Part shown: one piece after another, positions 42,819-52,074 of the stretch
How positions within the stretch are numbered: the first letter of the stretch is position 1
How the letters are laid out: every line of letters starts with the position of its first letter
DNA from: an uncultured Gemmiger sp.
GTDB taxonomy: Bacteria; Bacillota; Clostridia; Oscillospirales; Ruminococcaceae
Reading direction: 5' to 3'
Length of the DNA stretch: 64,000 nt
Assembly (NCBI GenBank): GCA_944388145.1
Contig: CALXHQ010000024.1
Coordinates: 1 to 64,000 of the forward strand
Translations under genes and position numbers: made by a program
The notes under the pieces: model-generated
Databases searched by the model: none
What the model was told of the DNA's origin: nothing
Seen by the model: only the letters and a program-made list of their open reading frames with translations

Positions 42819-45210
42819 TGAACTGTTCGACCGCCGCCAATTTGTATTTCTGGATGGCGCCATGGGCACCCAACTCACCGCCCGGGGCCTGCAGCCCGGG
42901 CAAATGCCGGAGCTGGCTGCGCTGACCTGCCCCGAAATCCTCACCGCCATCCATCGGGATTACGCCAACGCCGGGGCCGACCTGCTGCTGGCAAACACTT
43001 TTGGCGCCAATCCCCGCAAGCTGGCCGGTACCGGCCACACCGTGGAGGAGGTTATCACGGCCTCCATCGCCTGCGCCCGTACTGCCGCAGGGCAAACCGG
43101 CTCGCTGGTGGCACTGGACATCGGCCCCATTGGGGAGCTGCTGGCCCCCGCCGGCAGCCTTGCCTTCGAGGACGCGGTGACCCAGTTTGCACAAATGGTG
43201 GAGGCTGGCACCAACGCCGGCGCGGATCTTGTTTTTCTTGAGACCATGACCGATCTGTACGAGCTCAAGGCGGGAATCCTGGCGGCAAAGGAGCATTCCA
43301 ATCTGCCGGTGTTTGCCTCTATGAGTTTTGAGGCAAACGGCCGTACCTTCACTGGCTGTACGGTGGAAAGTTTTGCCGCCACCGCTGTGGGCCTGGGCGT
43401 GGATGCCATCGGTATCAACTGCTCGCTGGGCCCTGCCGAGATCCTGCCCCTCATTCAGCGGCTCTGCCGTCTGGTTCCGGCTGGACTTCCAGTGTTCGTC
43501 AAGGCCAACGCCGGCTTGCCCAACCCGGATGGCAGCTACAATCTGACGCCCGCCGACTTTGCCCAGGAAATGCTTGCCTACCTGCCCACCGGCATCTCAA
43601 TGGCGGGCGGCTGCTGCGGCACCACACCGCAGACCATCCGCCTGCTGAGGCAGGCGTTTGCCGGGCACACCCCGGCCCAAAAGATCCCGCTTCGCCGCAG
43701 TGTCCTCTGCACGCCGGTGCGCTGTGTGGAGGTGGACGGCATCACGGTGGTGGGCGAACGCATCAACCCCACCGGCAAAAAGAGGCTGCAGCAAGCGCTG
43801 CGCACCGGCGATACCGCCTATCCGGCATCCCAGGCTGTGGCTCAGGCTGAGGTAGGGGCCCAGGTATTGGATGTGAACGTGGGCCTGCCCGGCATCGATG
43901 AGGCCGCCACCCTGGAACATTTGGTGCGCGAACTGCAGAGCATTACGGATCTGCCTTTGCAGCTGGACTCCTCCAACCCGGAAGCTCTGGCCCGCGCACT
44001 GCGCATCTACAACGGCAAACCCATTGTCAACTCGGTCAACGGCGAACAGAAAACGCTGGATGCCATCCTGCCGCTGTGCAAAAAGTATGGTGCGGCAGTG
44101 GTTGGCCTGACGATGGACGAACATGGCATCCCCAAAACTGCCGCTGAGCGGGTAGCCATTGCCCGGCACATCACCGGGGAGGCGGGACGCTACGGCATTC
44201 CGCCGGAGGATGTCTACATCGATTGCCTGACCCTGACGGCCAGCGCCCAGCAGGAGGGCGCCGCGGAGACACTGAAAGCTTTGACGATCTGCAAGCGGGA
44301 GCTGGGTGTGCGCACCGTTCTGGGAGTTTCCAATATCAGCTTTGGCCTGCCCTGCCGCGGTTATCTGAACGCCACCTTCCTGACTATGGCGATGGCGGCG
44401 GGACTGGATCTGGCCATTATCAACCCCAACACACCGGACATGATGGGTGCCGTGCGGGCTTTCCGTGTGTTGACCGGCAGCGACCGGGGAAGCACCGATT
44501 ACATTCGAGCTTACGCCGATGTGCAGATCCAGACTACGCAGACCGTCAAAACGGCAACCGTCGCCACCAGTGCCCAGCCGGAAGGAGAGCACACGCTGGC
44601 GGATGCGGTGCGCTGCGGTCTGAAAGCCGAGGCCCGCGCTGCTGCCAAGGCGGCTTTGGCCAACACCGCGCCGCTGGATTTGGTCAACCAGGTGCTGATC
44701 CCTGCACTGGATGCGGTGGGCAACGGCTTTGAGAAGGGCAGCATCTTTCTGCCACAGCTGCTGCAATCGGCCTCTGCGGCGCAGGCGGCCTTTGAGGAGG
44801 TCAAATCGGCCATTGCAGCCAGCGGGACCCAGGGGGAAAGCCGCGGCCGCATTGTCATCGCCACCGTCAAGGGGGATGTGCACGACATCGGTAAAAATAT
44901 TGTGCGGGTCATCCTGGAAAACTACGGCTATGAGGTCATTGATCTGGGCCGGGATGTTCCGCCTGAGACGGTGGTGGAAACTGTCCGCAGGACCGGGGCA
45001 CCGTTGGTGGGGCTTTCTGCCCTGATGACCACCACGGTGCCGGCTATGCAGGATACCATCGCGGCACTGCACGCAGCAGGCCTGCCTTGCCAGGTCATGG
45101 TGGGCGGTGCGGTGCTCACCCCGGACTATGCCCGCCAAATCGGCGCCGATTTTTACGCCAAGGACGCCAAAGCTGCTGCCGACATCGCCAAACAGGTGTT
45201 CCATACCTGA
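42808..45210 (+). CDS. metH: Cobalamin-dependent methionine synthase, short form
   Basis: 800 residues from a GTG with AAGAAGGGA upstream. Homocysteine-methyltransferase domain (1-290: DGAMGTQLTARGLQPG, zinc cysteines MAGGCCGTTP), pterin-binding domain (about 325-570: VVGERINPTGKKRL, DVNVGLPGIDEA), cobalamin cap and Rossmann domain (about 590-800) with the B12 histidine in KGDVHDIGKNIV. The reactivation domain is missing and supplied in trans by the preceding gene, as in many Firmicutes and Thermotoga. Confidence 0.93.
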   Translation: MQCNELFDRRQFVFLDGAMGTQLTARGLQPGQMPELAALTCPEILTAIHRDYANAGADLLLANTFGANPRKLAGTGHTVEEVITASIACARTAAGQTGSLVALDIGPIGELLAPAGSLAFEDAVTQFAQMVEAGTNAGADLVFLETMTDLYELKAGILAAKEHSNLPVFASMSFEANGRTFTGCTVESFAATAVGLGVDAIGINCSLGPAEILPLIQRLCRLVPAGLPVFVKANAGLPNPDGSYNLTPADFAQEMLAYLPTGISMAGGCCGTTPQTIRLLRQAFAGHTPAQKIPLRRSVLCTPVRCVEVDGITVVGERINPTGKKRLQQALRTGDTAYPASQAVAQAEVGAQVLDVNVGLPGIDEAATLEHLVRELQSITDLPLQLDSSNPEALARALRIYNGKPIVNSVNGEQKTLDAILPLCKKYGAAVVGLTMDEHGIPKTAAERVAIARHITGEAGRYGIPPEDVYIDCLTLTASAQQEGAAETLKALTICKRELGVRTVLGVSNISFGLPCRGYLNATFLTMAMAAGLDLAIINPNTPDMMGAVRAFRVLTGSDRGSTDYIRAYADVQIQTTQTVKTATVATSAQPEGEHTLADAVRCGLKAEARAAAKAALANTAPLDLVNQVLIPALDAVGNGFEKGSIFLPQLLQSASAAQAAFEEVKSAIAASGTQGESRGRIVIATVKGDVHDIGKNIVRVILENYGYEVIDLGRDVPPETVVETVRRTGAPLVGLSALMTTTVPAMQDTIAALHAAGLPCQVMVGGAVLTPDYARQIGADFYAKDAKAAADIAKQVFHT

Positions 45211-45272
45211 GAAACTGGAACCCGCAGCCGGCATCCTTTGGCCGTACAAGTTGCCGCATAGGAATACGCATA

Positions 45273-45318
45273 AGAGCCGGAAGGCCAAGGCACATTGTGC
45301 CTTGGCCTTCCGGCTCTT
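45273..45318. terminator. Perfect 21-base-arm bidirectional terminator
   Basis: AAGAGCCGGAAGGCCAAGGC and its complement flank a very short loop, with TTT on the plus side. It stands between converging metH and ssrA transcripts. Confidence 0.9.
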
Positions 45319-45377
45319 TCCTGACATCGCAACGCAAAGCCGCCTTTGAAAAAGCAGGTGTTCGTGCAATGTCCATT

Positions 45378-45727
45378 TGGTGGAGATGAGGGGAGTCGAA
45401 CCCCTGTCCGAAAAGAAAGCGGTTAGAGTATCTCCGGGCGCAGTATGCTTACTTAGATTCCCTCAGCAACGGCGAACATACGCGCAGTTTGCATTGGTAG
45501 CTTCATGAATACCTGACGGACGGCAAAGCTTAGGCCCGTGCATGTTCAGCACCTGTCGACGCCCTGGCCCCACGCGGTGCTAAAGTGGGCAGGACGGCAG
45601 CCTTTAGTTAGGCTGCGACTGCAACAGTGTTGTTGTCAGTTAATTTTAGTTTGGGGCTTTTTTCGTGGTTCCCCGCCACGGCCCGCTGCTCACGCCGCTC
45701 TCCCCCCGTCGAAACCATTACATCCCC
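45378..45727 (-). ncRNA. ssrA: tmRNA (SsrA)
   Basis: About 350 bases. The 5' end reads GGGGATGTAATGGTTTCGAC and the 3' end ...GTTCGACTCCCCTCATC TCCACCA, the diagnostic tRNA-like halves. The tag reading frame ends DNNTVAVAA followed by TAA. It rescues stalled ribosomes with SmpB, encoded just upstream on the same strand. No separate promoter is seen in the 63-base gap, only a CCAGGGGC/GCCCCTGG hairpin, so it is probably processed from the smpB transcript. Confidence 0.95.
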
Positions 45728-45790
45728 ATGATTCCAGGGGCCGGTTGCCCCTGGGGAAGAGCGCATGTCTGCGCGTAGAAATATTTTTTG

Positions 45791-46273
45791 TTACCGCTGG
45801 GATTTCAGCGCGCGTTCAATATCACGCTTGGCATCCCTTGCGGCTGCGGTTGCCCGTTTGTCATATAGCTTTTTGCCCTTGCACAGGCCCAGCTCCAGTT
45901 TGACACGGCCATGCTTGAAATAAAGAGACAGCGGAATCAACGTATAACCCTGCAATTTGATTTGCTGCGCCAAGCGGCGAATTTCGCTTTTGTGGGCGAG
46001 CAGCCGCCGGGGACGACGCGGGTCCTTGTTGAAGATGTTGCCCATTTCATAAGGGCTGATATGCATTCCCTTAACAATCAGCTCACCGTTGTCCACATCC
46101 ACCCAGGAATCCTTCAGGTTACACCCTCCGCCCCGCAGGCTTTTCACCTCGGTGCCCACCAGGGCAATGCCGGTCTCCAGTGTCTCCATGACAAAGTACT
46201 CGTGGCGTGCCTCCCGGTTCTGGGCAATGATTTTGCGGGGTTCGCTTTTTTTGTCTGCGGCCAGGGGGCTCAC
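45791..46273 (-). CDS. smpB: SsrA-binding protein SmpB
   Basis: 160 residues when begun at GTG 46273. KIIAQNREARHEYFVMETLE, TGIALVGTEVKSLRGGGCNL and the basic C-terminal helix (KLYDKRATAAARDAKRDIER) are classic. The ribosome binding site AAAGGAGG overlaps that GTG; a CTG at 46264 has 8-base spacing and may be the true start (157 residues). SmpB loads tmRNA into the ribosomal A site. Confidence 0.92.
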   Translation of the reverse strand: MSPLAADKKSEPRKIIAQNREARHEYFVMETLETGIALVGTEVKSLRGGGCNLKDSWVDVDNGELIVKGMHISPYEMGNIFNKDPRRPRRLLAHKSEIRRLAQQIKLQGYTLIPLSLYFKHGRVKLELGLCKGKKLYDKRATAAARDAKRDIERALKSQR

Positions 46274-46303
46274 CTCCTTTGTTCCTTAGCTTGTCAGCAT
46301 ACC

Positions 46304-46332
46304 AGTATACCGCGCTTTATACGGGAAGTCAA
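46304..46332 (-). promoter_or_regulatory. Consensus promoter of smpB-ssrA
   Basis: Minus-strand TTGACT, 17 bases, TATACT, about 30 bases before the ribosome binding site. Confidence 0.85.
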
Positions 46333-46357
46333 GCAAAATGCGGGCAGGCACGCCTGC

Positions 46358-46954
46358 TCACATCTCGCCGCGGCCCTGCATGGCGCGGTACAGGGTAACC
46401 TCATCAGCATACTCCAAACTGGCACCCACCGGCAGGCCATAAGCCAGGCGGGTGGTCTTGATGCCCAGCGGTTTGATGAGCTTGGCCAGATACATGGCCG
46501 TGGCTTCGCCCTCCACTGTCGGGCTGGTGGCCATGATGACCTCCTTGACCGTATCGTCCAACCGGGCCAGCAATTCTTTGATGCAAAGCTGCTCAGCCCC
46601 CACGCCGTCCATGGGGGAGATCAAACCATGCAGTACATGGTAAAGGCCGTTGTACTCATGGGTGCGCTCAATGGACTGGATGTCCCGGGGGCTTTCCACC
46701 ACGCAGATCGTGGAGCGGTCCCGTTTTGGAGAGGCGCAGATTTTGCAGATTTCTCCCGATGTGTAATCCTGGCAGACGCGGCAGCGGTGCAGGTCGGTCT
46801 TTGCATGCTCAATGGCCTTGGCCAGCTGCATGGCCTGCTCGTTGGGCATGGCCATAACCTCGTAGGCCATGCGGGTGGCGCCCTTACGGCCCACACCGGG
46901 GAACCGGCCAAACTGGTCGATCAGATTTTCAAGCGGTTCAAGATTTTGGGGCAT
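46358..46954 (-). CDS. recR: Recombination mediator RecR
   Basis: 198 residues from the ATG at 46954 (AAGGAA upstream). Helix-hairpin-helix FGRFPGVGRKGATRMAYEVM, zinc finger CRVCQDYTSGEICKIC and Toprim ICVVESPRDIQSIERTHEYN. Works with RecF/RecO (recO is at 62252) in loading RecA. Last gene of the dnaX-ybaB-recR operon. Confidence 0.94.
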   Translation of the reverse strand: MPQNLEPLENLIDQFGRFPGVGRKGATRMAYEVMAMPNEQAMQLAKAIEHAKTDLHRCRVCQDYTSGEICKICASPKRDRSTICVVESPRDIQSIERTHEYNGLYHVLHGLISPMDGVGAEQLCIKELLARLDDTVKEVIMATSPTVEGEATAMYLAKLIKPLGIKTTRLAYGLPVGASLEYADEVTLYRAMQGRGEM

Positions 46955-46970
46955 AGTGGTTCCTTCTTTG

Positions 46971-47312
46971 TCAGCCAAGTCCGGGGATGTTCATGCCGCC
47001 GGTCAACTTGCCCATTTCGTCCTCCGCCTCTTTGTCGGCGGCGGAGACGGCGCTGTTGAATGCCGCGGCGACAAGATCCTCCAACATTTCGATGTCATCA
47101 GGGTCAACCGCTTCCGGTTTGATCTGGACGGCGGTCACTTCGTGCTTGCCGGTCATGGTAACGGTGACCATCTCACCGGATGCCGTACCGGTGTATTCCT
47201 TGGCCTCCAGTTCTGCCTGCTTTTCGCGGATGGCATCCTGCATCTTCTGTACCTGACGCATCATGGCATTGGGGTCGGGCCGGCCATAGCCTTTGGGAAG
47301 TCTTGCTTTCAT
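46971..47312 (-). CDS. ybaB: YbaB/EbfC nucleoid-associated protein
   Basis: 113 residues; ATG after GAGGAA. MMRQVQKMQDAIREKQAELE, then EVTAVQIKPEAVDPDDIEML, EDLVAAAFNSAV. DNA-binding dimer of unknown precise role, conserved between dnaX and recR. Confidence 0.92.
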   Translation of the reverse strand: MKARLPKGYGRPDPNAMMRQVQKMQDAIREKQAELEAKEYTGTASGEMVTVTMTGKHEVTAVQIKPEAVDPDDIEMLEDLVAAAFNSAVSAADKEAEDEMGKLTGGMNIPGLG

Positions 47313-47426
47313 ATTACGTTCCTCAATTCTGTCAATGATTTCGGTGGGATCCGTCTATCTGTCCGGTATCCGGCTGCCGGCGGCAGGGGAAAACAGGACC
47401 TTCACGGGCGAATGCCCGCGATTGCA

Positions 47427-49109
47427 CTATTTGTCCTCGATGACCACATCGACGCCCAAATTCTGCATGGCTTTCAGGGTGTCTTCCATCGACACCCCTT
47501 GGGCGTCCTTTGCGGCCTTCGGTTTTTCGTAGGGGCCAATGCCGCAGCGAACCCCGGAAACATCCAGAATCACCTTTTTCAGCCTGGTGTATGTGGACTT
47601 GTCCTTGCGCATATAGTCGCGGAATGGTTCGTTGCAGTCAATCAATACCCGCTTGCCATCGTAATAGGCTTTGCTGCCCTGCAGAAAAGAGAACATGGCC
47701 GGATCTGCACCCGAAAGTGCTTCCAGCACCTGTGTCCAAGGGGCAAAGGGCTGGGGGTGGCTGCCGACAGTCCGGGCAGGAGCAGGCGGTTCTACCGGCG
47801 GCTGTGGGGGGGACGGTTCCGGCACGTAGGCCTGCGGGTTGGCAGGAGCCGCCTGCCAGGGGGCAACCTCGGTGGACGTTTCCGCCACAGGCGGCTGCGG
47901 GGCGGCAGGTGATGCGGCCGAAACGCTGGTATCCGCCTGGGCCGGCGGCGGGGCAGGCTGCATGGCAAAGGGCGCAGGCGCCCCGGATGTGGCCGGCGGC
48001 ACTTGTTGTACCACCTGAACCACCGGTTTGGCAGCGGGTTGGGTCAGTGAGAAGATCGCCAGTTCCAGTTCAATGCGCTGGTCGGCACCGCGGCCCATCT
48101 TTTCCAGCGCCCGGCCAAAAACCTCAATGCCACGGATGGCATCTGCCTGGGGTGTGCCGGCACGGGCGGCATAGGCGGCTTCCTCCTCCGGCGAGATGCC
48201 GGTCAGCAGACCGGTACCCTGGGGCAGGGAGGAGAGCATTAAGTTGCGGTAATGTCCAGCCAGCTCGGTACAAAGGCGGCGCATATCCACCGATTGTTGC
48301 CGAAGTTCCGCCACTTTTTGCAGGGCAGTGACGGCATCACCAGCGGCGACAGCATCACTGATCTCAAACAGATACGCCCGGTCAGTAACGCCAGCCATGC
48401 GGCGGACAAGGGCCTCATCGATCTCGTTGCTGACGCCAGCGCAGGTATCCAGAATGGAGAGTGCGTCACGCATGGCGCCGTCGGCCAAGCGACCGATCAA
48501 GGCGGCAGCCCCTTCTGTGAGGGTGAAGGACTCCTGGCTGGCCACATAGAGCAGGCGACCGGCGATTTTGTCCGCGGTGATGCGGGCAAAATCGTATCGC
48601 TGGCAGCGGCTCAGGATTGTGGCCGGGACCTTTTGAACCTCTGTGGTGGCTAAAATAAAGATTACGTGGGGCGGCGGCTCCTCCATCGTCTTCAGCAAAG
48701 CATTGAAGGCCGAGGTGGACAGCATATGCACCTCGTCAATGATATACACCTTGTACTGGCAGACGGTGGGCAGAAAGGCAGTCTCGTCCCGCAGGTCGCG
48801 AATGTCATCCACACTGTTGTTGGACGCAGCGTCGATCTCGGAAACATCCAGCACGGTACCGTCATCAATGCCCCGGCAGACCTCACACTCGCCGCAGGGG
48901 TCGGGGCTGGAATGATCCAGGCAGTTGATGGCCTTGGCAAAAATTTTGGCGCAGGTGGTTTTGCCTGTGCCTCGGGTACCGGTAAACAGGTAGGCATGAC
49001 CAATGCGGCCGGAGGCAATCTGGTTTTGCAGCGCAGTGACGATGGGTTCCTGGCCCACCACATCGGCAAACTTTTGCGGCCGCCATTTGCGGTACAGTGC
49101 GTGGTACAT
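47427..49109 (-). CDS. dnaX: DNA polymerase III subunit gamma/tau
   Basis: 560 residues from the ATG at 49109, 8 bases after AGAGGAGG; an ATG at 49130 has no such site and touches the SRP RNA. ALYRKWRPQKFADVVGQEPI, Walker A FTGTRGTGKTTCAK, zinc cysteines CGECEVC, Walker B VYIIDEVHMLS. A Pro/Ala/Gln-rich linker (about 385-460) precedes the C-terminal tau-like domain. Clamp-loader ATPase. Confidence 0.94.
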   Translation of the reverse strand: MYHALYRKWRPQKFADVVGQEPIVTALQNQIASGRIGHAYLFTGTRGTGKTTCAKIFAKAINCLDHSSPDPCGECEVCRGIDDGTVLDVSEIDAASNNSVDDIRDLRDETAFLPTVCQYKVYIIDEVHMLSTSAFNALLKTMEEPPPHVIFILATTEVQKVPATILSRCQRYDFARITADKIAGRLLYVASQESFTLTEGAAALIGRLADGAMRDALSILDTCAGVSNEIDEALVRRMAGVTDRAYLFEISDAVAAGDAVTALQKVAELRQQSVDMRRLCTELAGHYRNLMLSSLPQGTGLLTGISPEEEAAYAARAGTPQADAIRGIEVFGRALEKMGRGADQRIELELAIFSLTQPAAKPVVQVVQQVPPATSGAPAPFAMQPAPPPAQADTSVSAASPAAPQPPVAETSTEVAPWQAAPANPQAYVPEPSPPQPPVEPPAPARTVGSHPQPFAPWTQVLEALSGADPAMFSFLQGSKAYYDGKRVLIDCNEPFRDYMRKDKSTYTRLKKVILDVSGVRCGIGPYEKPKAAKDAQGVSMEDTLKAMQNLGVDVVIEDK

Positions 49110-49136
49110 CTGCCGGGCCTCCTCTGCCATGGATAC

Positions 49137-49310
49137 AAAAAGCGGACCGGCCGGCTGCGCTGCTTTGCATACGGATGCAGGCTTGCCGCGGCGCCGGGTA
49201 CACACCGCTTAATGCTGCTCGGTTCCCCGCCTGACATGGTTCACGGGGCACCCGCGCACGGGGCCCGCATCCGTATGCAAAACAGCGCAAATACAGCCCT
49301 GTCCGCTTTT
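49137..49310 (-). ncRNA. ffs: Signal recognition particle RNA
   Basis: The minus strand holds the conserved apical core GTGAACCATGTCAGGC...GGGGAACCGAGCAGCA (about 49212-49244). Flanking arms pair over a long distance: TTTGCATACGGATGC with GCATCCGTATGCAAA, and AGCGGAC with GTCCGCTTTTT at the ends. The predicted length, about 170 bases, lies between the 4.5S and the long Bacillus forms. It is directly upstream of dnaX, as in many Firmicutes. Ends are approximate. Confidence 0.88.
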
Positions 49311-49313
49311 GCT

Positions 49314-49342
49314 ATTATACAATAGTTTCCCGCCAATTGCAA
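49314..49342 (-). promoter_or_regulatory. Promoter of the SRP RNA
   Basis: Minus-strand TTGCAA, 17 bases, TATAAT; transcription would begin near 49307, at the closing stem of the RNA. Confidence 0.8.
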
Positions 49343-49457
49343 GGGGTGGATGTGGCAGAAACCTGTCACCATGGAAACACTGGGCAGCTGATGCCATACA
49401 TGGAACACATTACACAGTAGCCCTGACCCAATGGAACCGACAGCATATGCCAAACTC

Positions 49458-51863
49458 TCAGGGGACTTTCCTTATGCGCTTTTTGCGCAGAACCTCCACA
49501 GCAACCAGCCCAGCGATGGTGGCAATGCTTACCAGTTCCGCGCCGCGCCAACTGAGCGGTTCTGCCCAAGATACCGTAAAGCTGCCGTTATAATCGGAGG
49601 ACAAAACCACCGCCACCTTGCCGGTAACCGTGGGTCCCAGCGACAGGGCGCCGCCGTCATTGGCGGTGATGCGGTAACCCGGATAAGCGATCAGAGGAAG
49701 TTCCAGGCTGCTGTCACTGCTGCCGTTGCCGGTGGCCGTGATGGTAAAGGTGTTGCCGTCGCGGGTGCTGCCCACCAGCACAGCCCCATCCACCGTATGA
49801 ATGGTGGTGTCATTGACCCATTCTTCCTCAAACAGGGCAGGAATATACTCCAGGTTGGAGCTGTCTTTGCCGGACAGAAGCTCTCTGCCTTCCGTGATGC
49901 GGTTACGGCCGTAATAGCCATAGGCATACTGTCCGGCCTCCATCCAGCCGGACCAGCAGCCCAGTCCCACCAGGCAGCAGGCGGTCAAAACGGCAGCGCG
50001 CTGTCCAAAGGACTTGTGCAGCACCAGCACAGCCGCACCGCCCATGGCGGCAAAACAAAGTGTGACCACCATCAGATAGCGGAATGGAAACTGAATATTG
50101 CACAGGAACGCAGCAACCCGGTCGCCCAGCAGGTTGTACAGACCGTTCCAATCCATCCAGCCCACCAGGTAGACTGCCAGTCCGCCCAGCACAGCCGCAA
50201 TGGTGCCAATCTGGCGGCCGCGGCGCAGCGCGGCAGGGCACAGCGCCCGGCAGATCAGGTAAGCAAGCGCGCCCAGCACCAGCCCGCCACCGATACGCAG
50301 TGCACCGGTGGACAGATCCTGGTCCCACAGGCGGAAAAGATAGCCAAAGGAGATCCGGGCTGTGTTGAGGTCCCGGTTCTGCACGGTGGTACCCAGCCAG
50401 CTTCCGCCCAGCAGTGTGGTGAGGAAGGGGAACAGAAACCACAGGTTGACCAGTACGGTAAGTACGGCCCCCTTCAGAAGAATCCAAAGGTTTCTGGGCC
50501 GGAAGGCCCGGTGCCAGCACAGCAATACCAGCACAACGGAAAACTGCGCCATGATTTCAGTGCTGACAAGATGACACTGCAACAGGCCGGTATAACCCAG
50601 CATCAACGGCAGCCAGGCACGGTCGTGCCGGCGTGCCGGGACATCGTCTGCGTACAGCGCCCAGAACCCGTAGGCGATCAGCGGCAAAAAGCACAGCGCA
50701 ATGCTTTCCCCGATGCCGTGCCGCCAATAAACATCGCTGAACCGATAACTGGCGGTAGCAAACAATGCGGTGGCCACAAAGGCGGGCATCCGGCTGCCCA
50801 GCATTCGGTGAAAACAGAACCATGCAATGCCCACCGTCAGTACAGCCAGTAAAATCAGCAGGGCGTTCAGTGCCTGGTACAGCGGAAAGCCCAGCAGCAC
50901 CAGCACAGCAGGAAAATACAGCAGCAATTCCCCGTAAAACAGGGGGCTGCCGTAGCCGTATCCGTTCAGGTCCTGCGTGTACAGCCGCACCGGAAACTGC
51001 CCGTTTTTCAATTCTTGGGCGATGTTCCAAATACGGCCATAGTGAAAGTGGGTGTCCGGGCCATGTCCGGCAAAGTCGCTGAAAGCCGGCAAAGCGGCCA
51101 GAACCGTTACAGCCACCAACCCTACCAGGACCGCCCGCCGCTTGGTATCGGGGGCCCAGGGGGACAGAGGACTCAGTGCCAGGGCCAGCCCGTCCACCAG
51201 CGCAAAGATCAGCAGGTTGATCACCCACAGCGCAATCCGCCATCCAAAATCTTCCTGCACAGTCACCTTGCTGACTGTCAGCGAAGAGTCCCGTGCATAG
51301 ACCATCAGGCTGCTTTCTGTGCAGCGGCTCTGCACCCAAAAATGGCCCTCTGCATGGGTTGATTCCGGTTTCAGTTTCAAGTCATAGCCGGCGCCCTCTC
51401 CGTTTGGCAGATTCACGCGCAGTGTACCGGCTGCGCTTTTTTCCATGGCGGAAGTGATGATCTGCTCGTTAGGGGCGGTGTCCTGCTGAAACGCGTTCGC
51501 CGCCGTGGAGCCGCTGCACTGATATTCCACCGAAAAGGCATACCGCCCACGGGTTAGCTCCGGACCATTCCACAAAAATATGCCGACACCCACATCATTT
51601 TCATCGGCAGCATTGCTTTCGGCCATATTTTGATAGAATGCCATGCCGTCGGTGTTATCTGTGTCAATGCCCACGCTGTCCCCCTGAACGCTCAGCGGGA
51701 TCTGAAGCTGGGCAGGGGAAAAGTCCGGCCCGGTCAGCGTGATGCTGGTGATCGGACGCGCAAGCCAAAAAAGTCCGACCAGCAGCACCAGCAGCTCAAG
51801 CGCCAGTACCCCGGTCCAGACCGGATGCGTGGTCATCCATCTGCGCAGCGTGCATATCTTCAT
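49458..51863 (-). CDS. Large multi-span membrane protein, YfhO/GT-C-like
   Basis: 801 residues. An N-terminal membrane anchor (about 16-36), an extracellular beta-rich part (40-205), then 11-13 membrane segments (205-660) and a C-terminal extracellular region before a final span and basic tail (RKKRIRK). The acidic loop after the second span (SDFAGHGPDTHFHYGRIWNI) is where GT-C enzymes keep catalytic residues. This layout resembles YfhO-type proteins involved in wall-polymer glycosylation. The following gene is a glycosyltransferase, which supports envelope glycan work; no substrate can be named. Confidence 0.7.
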   Translation of the reverse strand: MKICTLRRWMTTHPVWTGVLALELLVLLVGLFWLARPITSITLTGPDFSPAQLQIPLSVQGDSVGIDTDNTDGMAFYQNMAESNAADENDVGVGIFLWNGPELTRGRYAFSVEYQCSGSTAANAFQQDTAPNEQIITSAMEKSAAGTLRVNLPNGEGAGYDLKLKPESTHAEGHFWVQSRCTESSLMVYARDSSLTVSKVTVQEDFGWRIALWVINLLIFALVDGLALALSPLSPWAPDTKRRAVLVGLVAVTVLAALPAFSDFAGHGPDTHFHYGRIWNIAQELKNGQFPVRLYTQDLNGYGYGSPLFYGELLLYFPAVLVLLGFPLYQALNALLILLAVLTVGIAWFCFHRMLGSRMPAFVATALFATASYRFSDVYWRHGIGESIALCFLPLIAYGFWALYADDVPARRHDRAWLPLMLGYTGLLQCHLVSTEIMAQFSVVLVLLCWHRAFRPRNLWILLKGAVLTVLVNLWFLFPFLTTLLGGSWLGTTVQNRDLNTARISFGYLFRLWDQDLSTGALRIGGGLVLGALAYLICRALCPAALRRGRQIGTIAAVLGGLAVYLVGWMDWNGLYNLLGDRVAAFLCNIQFPFRYLMVVTLCFAAMGGAAVLVLHKSFGQRAAVLTACCLVGLGCWSGWMEAGQYAYGYYGRNRITEGRELLSGKDSSNLEYIPALFEEEWVNDTTIHTVDGAVLVGSTRDGNTFTITATGNGSSDSSLELPLIAYPGYRITANDGGALSLGPTVTGKVAVVLSSDYNGSFTVSWAEPLSWRGAELVSIATIAGLVAVEVLRKKRIRKVP

Positions 51864-52016
51864 ACAAGTACCCCTTTTTCCTCATTCCTATCGGGTGGAA
51901 CGGCGGCAAAATCAACCGTTCACAGCCAAAAACCATCCTTATTATGACACCAGACCCTGCATTTTGCAAGCGAGAGAATGCTGCACGGAAACTCTATGCA
52001 ATGCCCGCAAAAAACC

Positions 52017-52050
52017 GTGCCGGCGCTGTGAGAGACAGGCGCCGGCACGG
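52017..52050 (-). terminator. Hairpin after the GT2 gene
   Basis: CCGTGCCGGCGC and GCGCCGGCACGG with a 10-base loop, 25 bases beyond the stop. No T-run on the minus strand, so possibly a partial terminator ahead of the YfhO-like gene. Confidence 0.55.
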
Positions 52051-52074
52051 TGGATAACGCGGGACAGGAACCGA

